Source: Arthrobacter citreus (GTDB lineage: Bacteria > Actinomycetota > Actinomycetes > Actinomycetales > Micrococcaceae). From it: DNA of 64,000 bases. The notes below the pieces were generated by a model. It saw nothing but the letters and a program-made list of their open reading frames with translations, had not been told where the DNA came from and searched no databases. Position 1 is the first letter of the stretch; every line of letters begins with the position of its first letter. Positions 1-7,798 of this stretch are shown here, one piece after another. Position numbers and translations under genes: made by a program. The stretch is taken from assembly GCF_009192745.1 (NCBI RefSeq), contig NZ_VTFV01000003.1, forward strand, positions 496,001 to 560,000, in the 5' to 3' direction.

Positions 1-1843
1 CCTGGAGCTGCTTCGGTGAGCCAAGGTTGATTTCCTTGCCGATCACCGCGAAAGCTTCGGCCTTGGCCTGTTCGATGGTACGGCCGAACTCGTCCAGCAG
101 CCGGTCCAGCTTTTCGGTGGACACCGCAATGCCGGCAAGTTCCATTTCCGCCAGGACCTCAGCAAGCGGCAGCTCGAGTCCGCCAAGCAGCTGGTTCGCG
201 CCGCGCTCAACCAGCAGACCGGAGAAGTGCTCGCTGAGGCGAAGGGCGGCGAAGGCTTCCATGACGGCCGGGGCCGCGGTGTCCTCACCGTCAAGGGAGA
301 GTTCAAGCTGGTTGCCGGAGGACGCCGCTGAATCAAGGGACAGCTTCAGGTGCTGCAGGCTCAGGTCCGGCAGGTCGTAGCTGCGCCGGTCAGGCTGGAT
401 CAGATACCCGGAGATCGCGGGATCATCCACTTCACCGTCCAGATGCAGGCCGCGGCGGGAAAGCAGCTTATAAGCGTCCTTGAAGTCGTGGACCACCTTG
501 GGGGCGTTGGAATCCTCCAGCCAGCCGGCCAGGACCCTCTCGGCATCGGCGTCCAGCTCAGTCAGCGGAATGTACGCAGCGGCGTCGTCCGTCACCACGG
601 CAAGCCCGGTTGCATCGCGGGACTCACCTGCTCCCTCCGTCACCAGCCGCAGGCCGGCAGGGGCCTGGTTGGTGGCACGGAACCAGGACTCGAGCTCGCC
701 GGCGGCGGTGATGGTGGTGTGGGCAGGAGGCACCATTTCAGGGTGGTCTCCGGGAACCTCTTCCTCTCCATAGACGTCGAAGAGGCGCTTGCGCAGGGCG
801 TTGAACTGCAGGGCGTCGAACAGTTCCTCGATCGCTTCCCGGTCCGGACGCCGGGCAGCCATGGCGTCCAGGTCGACGGGCAGGTCAAGGTCGCGCAGCA
901 GCCGGTTCAGCCGGCGGTTGCGCTTGACGTCCTCGATGTTGGCGCGCAGGGAATCGCCGACCTTGCCCTTGATTTCATCCAGGTGCTCGAGGATCCCCTC
1001 AAGCCCGCCATAGGCCTTGATCCACTTGGCAGCAGTCTTGGGGCCAACGCCCGGCACGCCCGGGAGGTTGTCAGCCGACTCCCCCACCAGCGCCGCGAGG
1101 TCGGAATACTTGTCCGGCGGTACCAGGTACTTCTCTTCCACCGCCGCAGCATCCATGCGGGGCAGATCGGAGACGCCCTTCTTCGGGTAGAAGACAGTCA
1201 CCCGGTCATTGACCAGCTGGAAGGCGTCCCGGTCCCCCGAAACCACCATCACGTCCCAGTTCCGTCCGGCAGCCTGCTCTGAGAGGGTCGCGAGGATGTC
1301 GTCAGCCTCGTAGCCGTCGAGCGTGATGGTGGGGATCCGCATGGCTTCCATGACCTTGATGATCAGGTCGATCTGGCCGTGGAACTCCTCGGGAGTCTTG
1401 TTCCGGCCGCCCTTGTAGTCGGAGTATTCCTCGGTGCGGAAGGTTGGCGTGTCCAGGTCGAACGCCACGGCAATGTGGGTGGGTTCCTCGTTCTTGATGA
1501 GGTTGATCAGCATGGAGGTGAAACCGTAGACGGCATTGGTGTGCTGGCCGGTGTCGGTGGAGAAGTTCTCCGCCGGCAGCGCATAGAAGGCACGGAAAGC
1601 CATGGAATGGCCGTCGATGACCAGCAGCCGGCTGTGGCCGGACGCGTTGGGTGTTCCGAGCGCCGCCTCAGCCGGTGCGGCCTCAGCCGGCACCGATGGC
1701 ACGGGAGCCGCGTGGCTGCCTGTGGACGTGGCTTCAGCCGGCTCGGACTCCGACTCCGTTTCCGTGGATTCAACAAGGGAATCCGGGGTTTCGGCAAGGG
1801 GGTCAGAGACAGGGGCAGAGGCCAGTTTGGCAGTTTCACTCAC
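1..1843 (-). CDS. polA: DNA polymerase I, N-terminal part (cut by window edge)
   Basis: This is the 5' part of DNA polymerase I, the repair and Okazaki-fragment polymerase. About 614 residues are visible; the frame runs off the left edge at NLGSPKQLQ, just where the polymerase domain begins, so no polymerase motif can be seen. The conserved protein starts at residue ~73 (RLLVIDGHSMAFRAFYALP), the 5'-3' exonuclease domain, followed by its helix-hairpin-helix (ESADNLPGVPGVGPKTA). The next region corresponds to the 3'-5' exonuclease fold; I see no clear DxE metal motif at its start, as expected for non-proofreading actinobacterial enzymes. The first ~72 residues are an Ala/Pro/Glu/Ser-rich low-complexity extension. 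The GTG start at 1843 has no good Shine-Dalgarno but lies 7 nt after a TAGGCT box, so it may be leaderless. The identity is secure; the start is less so. Confidence 0.93.
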   Translation of the reverse strand, partial: MSETAKLASAPVSDPLAETPDSLVESTETESESEPAEATSTGSHAAPVPSVPAEAAPAEAALGTPNASGHSRLLVIDGHSMAFRAFYALPAENFSTDTGQHTNAVYGFTSMLINLIKNEEPTHIAVAFDLDTPTFRTEEYSDYKGGRNKTPEEFHGQIDLIIKVMEAMRIPTITLDGYEADDILATLSEQAAGRNWDVMVVSGDRDAFQLVNDRVTVFYPKKGVSDLPRMDAAAVEEKYLVPPDKYSDLAALVGESADNLPGVPGVGPKTAAKWIKAYGGLEGILEHLDEIKGKVGDSLRANIEDVKRNRRLNRLLRDLDLPVDLDAMAARRPDREAIEELFDALQFNALRKRLFDVYGEEEVPGDHPEMVPPAHTTITAAGELESWFRATNQAPAGLRLVTEGAGESRDATGLAVVTDDAAAYIPLTELDADAERVLAGWLEDSNAPKVVHDFKDAYKLLSRRGLHLDGEVDDPAISGYLIQPDRRSYDLPDLSLQHLKLSLDSAASSGNQLELSLDGEDTAAPAVMEAFAALRLSEHFSGLLVERGANQLLGGLELPLAEVLAEMELAGIAVSTEKLDRLLDEFGRTIEQAKAEAFAVIGKEINLGSPKQLQ

Positions 1844-1850
1844 AGATGTA

Positions 1851-1856
1851 AGCCTA
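1851..1856 (-). promoter_or_regulatory. Candidate -10 box for leaderless polA transcription
   Basis: Read on the minus strand this is TAGGCT, matching the actinobacterial TANNNT -10 pattern, with 7 nt to the GTG start of polA. Only 19 nt separate the polA GTG from the divergent thioesterase ATG at 1863, so promoters for both genes must lie in or beside each other's 5' ends. This is inference from spacing only. Confidence 0.35.
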
Positions 1857-1862
1857 GTGGGC

Positions 1863-2351
1863 ATGAGCGACATTTTCACGCCGGGCCAGGCCGGCCCCGC
1901 GCAGGGCGAACTCCCCATGCTGCAGGAACTGATCGACGCCGGGGTGCCGGAGGAACTGCACCCCTGGCTCGGGGAATCCGGCGTCGGCCCCCTGGTCGTG
2001 AAGCTTGGTATCCGCTTCCTGGAGATGTCCCCGTCCCGCATCGTGGCCACCATGCCTGTCGAGGGCAACCAGCAGGTGGCCGGAATCCTGCACGGCGGCG
2101 CCCACGTTGTCCTGGCTGAAACGCTGGGCTCCTTTGCCGCGTCGCTGCACGCGGGGCCCGGGCGCTACGCCGTCGGCATTGAAGTGGGTGCCACCCACCA
2201 CCGGTCAGTTTCCAAGGGCCTCGTTACCGGCACCGCCACGGCCGTGCACCTGGGCGGAACGGTCACCACCCATGAAGTGGTGATGACGGACGAGGACGGC
2301 CGCCGGCTCTCTACTGCCCGCATCACGAACCTCATCCGCGAGGTCCGTTAG
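1863..2351 (+). CDS. Hotdog-fold thioesterase, PaaI type
   Basis: The 162-residue product is a PaaI-type hotdog thioesterase, expected to hydrolyse acyl-CoA thioesters in the cytoplasm; the relatives include 1,4-dihydroxy-2-naphthoyl-CoA and phenylacetyl-CoA thioesterases. The signature HGGAHVVLAETLGS (residues ~80-93) has the glycine pair and the acidic residue on the central helix that form the active site, and the VEVGATHHRSV-like strand follows. The ATG at 1863 was chosen because the reading frame upstream overlaps polA and the protein family begins close to this point. It is divergent from polA with only 19 nt between starts. The substrate cannot be told from sequence; menaquinone biosynthesis is one possibility for a menaquinone-using actinobacterium. 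Confidence 0.85.
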   Translation: MSDIFTPGQAGPAQGELPMLQELIDAGVPEELHPWLGESGVGPLVVKLGIRFLEMSPSRIVATMPVEGNQQVAGILHGGAHVVLAETLGSFAASLHAGPGRYAVGIEVGATHHRSVSKGLVTGTATAVHLGGTVTTHEVVMTDEDGRRLSTARITNLIREVR

Positions 2352-2446
2352 GCCCCCTCACGGGAATAGGCGCCGAGCCGCGGCAGTTGACCGCAGGTAA
2401 CCCCAATGTGCAGGCGCCCGAGATTGTGCCTGCCGAAAGGAAGTAC

Positions 2447-3535
2447 GTGCAGACAGATCTGTTTTCTCCCCTGAACGTTGGCGCCCTTCAGCTGCCGAAC
2501 CGCCTGGTGATGGCACCCCTGACCCGGGTGCGCAGCGGCGCCGACGGAATCCCGGGGCCGCTGGTGGCCGAACATTACCGGCAGCGGGCCACGCTTGGCT
2601 TGATCGTTTCCGAAGGGACGTATCCCTCCCGCGAAGGTCAGGGATTCTCCGGCCAGCCGGGCCTGGTCACTCCTGAGCAGCTGGCCGGCTGGCGCCGGGT
2701 CACCGACGCCGTTCATGAGGCAGGCGGCCGGATCTTTGCCCAGGTCATGCACGCCGGGCGGGTGTCGCATCCGGAGATCAACGGCGGTTTCCAGACAGTC
2801 GCCCCCAGCGCCGTCGCCATCGACGGCGTCATCCGCACTCCGGCGGGCAAGCTGCCGCACGCCCAGCCGCGGGAACTGGGCGAGCTGGAACTGGACGAGA
2901 TGCGGGACATCTTTGTCCGCGGTGCAATTGCAGCGGTTGAGGCAGGGTTCGACGGCGTTGAACTCCATGGCGCCAACGGTTACCTGCTGCACGAATTCCT
3001 CAGCCCCGCCTCCAACCGGCGCACGGACGGCTACGGTGGTTCACCGCAGGCGCGTGCGCGCTTTGTAGTGGAAGTCGTTACCGCCGTGGCTGCCGCCATC
3101 GGTGCGGACCGGGTGGGACTGCGTATTTCCCCGGAACACAACATCCAGGACGCGTGGGAGAAGGACAGCGAACAAACCCTTGCCACCTACGGCGCCCTCG
3201 TGGATGAGATCGCCCCGCTGGAACTGGCTTACCTGAGCATCCTCCACAACAACCCCGCCGGAGAGCTGGTGCAGGAACTCCGCCGGCGTTTCGGTTCCCC
3301 GGTGATGCTGAACACCGGATTCGCCGTCGTCACCACCCGCGAAGAGGCCGCCGGGCTGCTCGAGAAGGACCTGTGCGACGCCGTCGCCGTCGGGCGCCCC
3401 GCGATCGCGAACCCCGACCTGGTGCGCCGCTGGAATGAGGGCCTTCCGCTCAATGCGCCGGACGCGTCCACCTTCTACTCGGACGGCGCCGAGGGATACA
3501 CGGACTACCCGGAGTACGCGGGAACCCCTGCCTGA
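2447..3535 (+). CDS. Old yellow enzyme family ene-reductase (NemA-like)
   Basis: This 362-residue flavoprotein belongs to the OYE family, FMN-dependent reductases of activated C=C bonds in enones, nitro compounds and similar electrophiles. Visible features are the FMN-binding start (LFSPLNVGALQLPNRLVMAPLTR, described by position 5-27), the substrate-anion pair and proton donor in HGANGYL (H174, N177, Y179), and SPASNRRTDGYGGS (~186-199), typical of the NemA/morphinone reductase branch. I chose the GTG at 2447 because GAAAGGAAG lies 4-5 nt upstream and the family normally begins just before this TDLF segment; the frame is open back to a TTG at 2387. It lies downstream of the thioesterase on the same strand and ends 4 bp before the convergent MFS gene. 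Physiological substrate is unknown. Confidence 0.9.
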   Translation: MQTDLFSPLNVGALQLPNRLVMAPLTRVRSGADGIPGPLVAEHYRQRATLGLIVSEGTYPSREGQGFSGQPGLVTPEQLAGWRRVTDAVHEAGGRIFAQVMHAGRVSHPEINGGFQTVAPSAVAIDGVIRTPAGKLPHAQPRELGELELDEMRDIFVRGAIAAVEAGFDGVELHGANGYLLHEFLSPASNRRTDGYGGSPQARARFVVEVVTAVAAAIGADRVGLRISPEHNIQDAWEKDSEQTLATYGALVDEIAPLELAYLSILHNNPAGELVQELRRRFGSPVMLNTGFAVVTTREEAAGLLEKDLCDAVAVGRPAIANPDLVRRWNEGLPLNAPDASTFYSDGAEGYTDYPEYAGTPA

Positions 3536-3539
3536 GGGT

Positions 3540-5576
3540 CTAAATCTTCAGCACCGTCGACGGCGGCTCTCCGCCAAGCTCGACGTCCACCTCGGTGTCC
3601 GCAGAAGGCAGCACCACCAGCCGGGTGTGTGTAGCCCCTGACTGCTCGGTGACACTGAGCACGTAACGGCCCGGGGCTGGCAGCGGCAATTCGTAGCTGC
3701 CGTCCCTGGCCGAAACCGCTGAGAGTGCATGTGCATCCCCTGCCCCAGGCACCAGCAGAATCAGTGCGTCGTGCACCGGACGTCCGTGGTGGCGGATACG
3801 TCCGGTGAGGACGAGCCGGTGGCCGAAGTGGATCTCGCGGGATGCCGCAGGTCCGTCCAGTTCGAGGACCTCGGACACGGGAAGCCAGCGCCGGTGCGCC
3901 GCAACAAAGACGTAGCGCCCCGGACCGGGCAGCACCACTGTGTAGCTGCCGTGCTCATCCGTGCGGTCCCAGTCCACCGGTGTTCCAGCGAGGTCGGCGA
4001 CCGTAAGGGTTCCGCGGTCGATCGCACCGCGGTCCCCCGGAGCGCGAAGCCTGCCCGATACGCTGAATGCCTGTTCCGGTCCGGGGCCTTCGGCCGGTTC
4101 GGCTTCTGTTCCGCGCAATCCCGCCCGGCCGGCATGCAGGTCGGGATGCGTTGCCTCATGCCGTGAAGCACGGGGCAGCAGCAGGCACAGGGCGGTGGCC
4201 GCAGCCGCAGCCAGGCCAGCGAGGATGAAAATCAGCCGGAAGGCATCCAGCGCCGGGAAGACGCGGCCGCCGACGCCGATGGTGATGGAAGCCAGGATAG
4301 TCGCCACGGCTGCGCTGCACGTCGAGGTGCCAACCGAACGCAGCAGGGTGTTCAGTCCGTTGGCGGCCGCCGTGTCAGTACGCGGGGCATTGCTCATCAC
4401 AATAGTGGGCATGGCAGCCATGGCCATGGCGGTGCCGACGGAGATCACCACGGCACCGAAGATGATCCCGGCGACGGTGGAAACCAGGAAGGTGCGGCAG
4501 AGGTAGCCAGCAGCCATGACGGCACACCCGCTGATCATTGTCGCTTTGGCTCCAAAGCTGTTGGTGATGCGGGCGGACACCGGTGCGATCGCAACCATGG
4601 CCACACCGGAGGGGATCATGGTGAGGCCGGCAACCAGGACGCTGAGGCCGAACCCGAAGCCGGTGACCCGGGAGAGCTGCAGCTGCTGGGTGGTCACCAG
4701 CATGTTGGCGTACATCGAAAAGCCGACCAGGATCGCCGCAGCATTGACCACCAGTATTGGCCGCCGGGCGGAGGTCCGGAGGTCAACGAGCGGGTGCCCG
4801 CTGCGCAGTTCGAGCGGAAACCAGAGCGCGATCAGGACGGCAAAGGCGGCAAAGAGCCCCAGGACGATATCGCTTGTCCAGCCCCAGACCCCGCCCTTGG
4901 AGATGGCCAGCAGCAGTGCGGTCATAGCGCCGGAAAGCAAAAGAGCCCCGGTGTAGTCGAACCGGCCCTTGGTACGCAGGGTTGATTCCGGGACAAAGAA
5001 AAACACAGCCGCCAGGATGACCAGGGCAATGAGGGCAACAATCCAGAACGTAGCCTCCCAGCCCAGCTGCTGGTAGATCAGTCCGGCCATCGGCAGTCCG
5101 AGGGCGCTGCCAATGCCAAAGCTGGCACTCATCAATGAAACTGCCCCCGCAATCCGCCGCTGGGGCAGCGAATCGCGCAGGATGCTGATACCCACCGGGA
5201 TCACGGCCCCGGCGAACCCCTGCAGGGCGCGGCCGGTGACGGCTGCAGCGAATGTGCCCCCGAGTGCGGCGATGAACCCGCCCGCCACCATCATGGCCAA
5301 TGAGACCATCAGCATGCGTTTCTTGCCGAACATGTCCGCCAGCCGGGAAACGATGGGAGTGGCTACCGCCGCACTGAGCAGGGTCACGGTGACCAGCCAG
5401 GACACGTCGTCGGAGCTCACCCTGAACAGCCGCGGATACTCCGGCAGCAGCGGCACTACCGCAGTCTTCTCCAATGACACCGTGATCCCGCCCAGTGCCA
5501 TGATGGTGGTCACCAGCCAGGCGGGTGACCTGCTTCCCCGGGATCCGGGCGGGATGCTCTGGCTCTGCTGGGACAC
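3540..5576 (-). CDS. 14-TM MFS exporter (DHA2 type) with C-terminal beta-sandwich repeats
   Basis: The 678-residue protein has two parts. Residues ~20-480 form an MFS antiporter of the DHA2 drug-export type; I count fourteen hydrophobic segments, with the inter-helix DMFGKKR motif after the second. Residues ~503-678 hold two carboxypeptidase-regulatory-like modules, each ending in a GSY..LPGPGRYV / GSYELPLPAPGRYV motif, linked by an Ala/Glu/Pro-rich stretch. With fourteen helices the tail should lie in the cytoplasm, whereas these modules are usually extracellular. The GTG at 5576 follows AGGAGG by 4 nt; a GTG at 5621 in the same frame lacks a ribosome site. It lies between a convergent OYE gene (4 bp away) and the Hsp20 gene 77 bp upstream. 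The exported substrate is unknown. Confidence 0.88.
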   Translation of the reverse strand: MSQQSQSIPPGSRGSRSPAWLVTTIMALGGITVSLEKTAVVPLLPEYPRLFRVSSDDVSWLVTVTLLSAAVATPIVSRLADMFGKKRMLMVSLAMMVAGGFIAALGGTFAAAVTGRALQGFAGAVIPVGISILRDSLPQRRIAGAVSLMSASFGIGSALGLPMAGLIYQQLGWEATFWIVALIALVILAAVFFFVPESTLRTKGRFDYTGALLLSGAMTALLLAISKGGVWGWTSDIVLGLFAAFAVLIALWFPLELRSGHPLVDLRTSARRPILVVNAAAILVGFSMYANMLVTTQQLQLSRVTGFGFGLSVLVAGLTMIPSGVAMVAIAPVSARITNSFGAKATMISGCAVMAAGYLCRTFLVSTVAGIIFGAVVISVGTAMAMAAMPTIVMSNAPRTDTAAANGLNTLLRSVGTSTCSAAVATILASITIGVGGRVFPALDAFRLIFILAGLAAAAATALCLLLPRASRHEATHPDLHAGRAGLRGTEAEPAEGPGPEQAFSVSGRLRAPGDRGAIDRGTLTVADLAGTPVDWDRTDEHGSYTVVLPGPGRYVFVAAHRRWLPVSEVLELDGPAASREIHFGHRLVLTGRIRHHGRPVHDALILLVPGAGDAHALSAVSARDGSYELPLPAPGRYVLSVTEQSGATHTRLVVLPSADTEVDVELGGEPPSTVLKI

Positions 5577-5653
5577 TGGGCCTCCTGAGTACCCGCGCGC
5601 CAAGAAATCGGGGAGGGTCACCGCGTCGGGCAGCGCTGCCCTTTCCTGCGCTG

Positions 5654-6064
5654 TCAGGAGCGGCTGATGGGAACTTTCCGGCCCGTGCTGCCCTCGTCCT
5701 GGATTGGTACGCGGACCTCAAGGACCCCGTCCCGGTAGGACGCCGTCACGTCCTCCGTGCTGCTGCCGGCAGGCAGGGGAATGTCCCGGCTGAAGGAGCC
5801 GTACTTGAACTCTGACCGGTAGCCGTTCTTGGACCGGTTGGCTGACTCTTCCCGGCGCTCGCCCTTGATACGCAGCGTGCCGTCGGACACCGTTACGTCC
5901 AGGTCCTTTTCCGGATCGATGCTCGGCAGTTCTGCCCGCACCACCATGGTTCCGGTATCCCGGAACTCTTCCACCCGGAAAGCCGGGACTTCCCAGTCAC
6001 CTTCGAAGAGCCGGCGCATGGGCTCAGGCAGTTCAAAACGGTCTCGTCGGCTCAGTCCAGCCAT
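5654..6064 (-). CDS. Small heat shock protein Hsp20
   Basis: This 136-residue alpha-crystallin-type chaperone should form oligomers that hold unfolding proteins in the cytoplasm. The crystallin domain covers residues ~27-121, with the classic GVLEVRVP close to its end and a short C-terminal tail carrying a VPI motif that in the family docks onto neighbouring subunits. The ATG at 6064 has AGGAG 7 nt upstream (gcaggagaaacccc), which is preferred over the longer frame open to 6157. It may be co-transcribed with the MFS exporter that follows on the same strand after 77 bp. I see no clear HAIR or CIRCE element upstream. Confidence 0.92.
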   Translation of the reverse strand: MAGLSRRDRFELPEPMRRLFEGDWEVPAFRVEEFRDTGTMVVRAELPSIDPEKDLDVTVSDGTLRIKGERREESANRSKNGYRSEFKYGSFSRDIPLPAGSSTEDVTASYRDGVLEVRVPIQDEGSTGRKVPISRS

Positions 6065-6288
6065 GGGGTTTCTCCTGCGGTAAACCGCTCCCCCGGCCTC
6101 CGTGCGCTCCTTGGAAGCTGCCGGCGCCGGGGCTGCTGCGGGAAACGGATAGATCATCTGAGGGTACGCGCGGGCGTGCGCCCGCTCAACGGTGACGGAC
6201 CCGGGCGGCGCCCCCGGAGACAGCTTTTGAAGTACTTGTGGACGAATCCGAAACTACCTGCCCGGCACGACCACTGATACCTAGAACG

Positions 6289-6303
6289 GCGTGGCAGCCA
6301 CGC
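6289..6303. promoter_or_regulatory. 15-bp odd palindrome upstream of gadB
   Basis: The gene-free stretch 6065-6396 separates the divergent hsp20 and gad operons. Its main feature is the perfect dyad GCGTGGC-A-GCCACGC, followed at 6305 by a TATAGT hexamer that could be a -10 box for gadB (about 80 nt of leader). I see no matching -35. The dyad could be an operator or a short hairpin. The rest of the stretch shows nothing I can name. Confidence 0.35.
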
Positions 6304-6396
6304 GTATAGTCAATCGCGCGCACCCATGGGGCTTATCCGCCGCCGCACACCGCGGCAGGCATTCATGCTGGACACTCCTTAGGAGAGGTCGAAACC

Positions 6397-7779
6397 ATGC
6401 CGCAGAACGATCCCCAGGACTTCCTCAGCCTCAACCCGGTGTTCTCCCGTGAGGGCGAAGACACCCAGATACCAAAGTACGAATTCCCGCAGGGCAGCAT
6501 GCTGCCTGGCACCGCCTACCAGATCGTCCATGACGAAACCATGCTGGACGGCAACGCACGGCTCAACCTGGCAACCTTCGTCAGCACCTATATGGACGAC
6601 CAGGCAAACCGGCTGTATGCCGAAACGTATGACAAGAACATGATCGACAAGGACGAGTACCCGCAGACGGCCGCCATTGAGCAGTACTGCTGGAAGATGC
6701 TGGCAGGACTGTGGCACTCCCCCGACCCCCAGGGAACCATCGGCACCTCAACCATCGGTTCCTCGGAAGCGTGCATGCTCGGTGGACTGGCGTTCAAGCG
6801 GCTCTGGCAGCACAAGCGCCGGTCCGAGGGCAAGTCCACCGAGAAGCCAAACCTGATCATGAGTTCGGCGGTGCAGGTCTGCTGGGAAAAGTTCTGCAAC
6901 TACTTCGACATCGAGGCGCGTCTGGTTCCCATCAGCGAAGAACACAAGTGCCTCGATGGGTACGAGCTCGAGAAGTACGTCGACGAGAACACCATCGGAG
7001 TGGTCGCAATCATGGGCGTGACCTACACGGGCATGTACGAGCCGGTAAAGCAGATCGCTGCGAAACTCGACGAGATCCAGGCCTCCACGGGACTGGACAT
7101 CCCGATCCATGTGGATGGCGCTTCCGGCGCCATGATCGCCCCCTTCATCCAGCCGGACCTCGAATGGGACTTCCAGCTTGAGCGGGTCCATTCCATCAGC
7201 ACGTCCGGACACAAATACGGCCTCGTCTATCCGGGCCTCGGGTGGGTTGTCTGGCGGGAACGGCAGTGGCTGCCGGAAGACCTCATCTTCTACGTCAGCT
7301 ACCTCGGCGGCGACATGCCCACGTTTGCGCTGAACTTCTCCCGTCCCGGCGCTCAGGTGGTGCTCCAGTTCTACATGTTCCTCCGCCTCGGTTTCGACGG
7401 CTATAAGAAGGTCCAGCAGGCCTGCCAGGACGTGGCGCTGTACCTTTCCCACGGCATCAGCGAGATCGGCCCCTTCGAACTATGGAATGACGGCTCTGAC
7501 ATTCCGGTCTTTGCCTGGCGCCTCAAGGAGGGGCATACGGACCGCTGGACGCTGTACAACCTGGCAGACCGGCTCCGGACCAAGGGCTGGCTGGTACCGG
7601 CCTATCCCATGCCGGACAACCTGGGCAACCTCACGGTCGAGCGAATCGTAGTGCGCAACGGCCTGAGCATGGACCTTGCGGGCCGGCTGCTCAAGGACAT
7701 CCAGGACGAGACGGCCTACCTGGAAAACCTGAGCGCCCCCATGCCGGTTGAGCAGCAGCATCCGGGATTCCACCACTAA
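6397..7779 (+). CDS. gadB: Glutamate decarboxylase
   Basis: The 460-residue PLP enzyme converts glutamate to GABA and CO2, consuming a cytoplasmic proton. The PLP lysine is K273 in STSGHKYGL and the HVDGAS motif (H238, D240) stacks on and binds the cofactor. The protein ends in HPGFHH; the penultimate His corresponds in position to H465 of E. coli GadB, which caps the active site at neutral pH, so pH-dependent autoinhibition is plausible. The ATG has GGAGAGG about 8 nt upstream. It is the first gene of an operon with the antiporter (19 nt later) and glutaminase. Length and motifs match the bacterial GadA/GadB class throughout. Confidence 0.97.
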   Translation: MPQNDPQDFLSLNPVFSREGEDTQIPKYEFPQGSMLPGTAYQIVHDETMLDGNARLNLATFVSTYMDDQANRLYAETYDKNMIDKDEYPQTAAIEQYCWKMLAGLWHSPDPQGTIGTSTIGSSEACMLGGLAFKRLWQHKRRSEGKSTEKPNLIMSSAVQVCWEKFCNYFDIEARLVPISEEHKCLDGYELEKYVDENTIGVVAIMGVTYTGMYEPVKQIAAKLDEIQASTGLDIPIHVDGASGAMIAPFIQPDLEWDFQLERVHSISTSGHKYGLVYPGLGWVVWRERQWLPEDLIFYVSYLGGDMPTFALNFSRPGAQVVLQFYMFLRLGFDGYKKVQQACQDVALYLSHGISEIGPFELWNDGSDIPVFAWRLKEGHTDRWTLYNLADRLRTKGWLVPAYPMPDNLGNLTVERIVVRNGLSMDLAGRLLKDIQDETAYLENLSAPMPVEQQHPGFHH

Positions 7780-7798
7780 CCTGAGGGAGGTGAGTGCA

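Noticed and set aside
350-1282. 310-codon frame antisense to polA
   Set aside because: The minus strand encodes clear Pol I exonuclease motifs over the same stretch.
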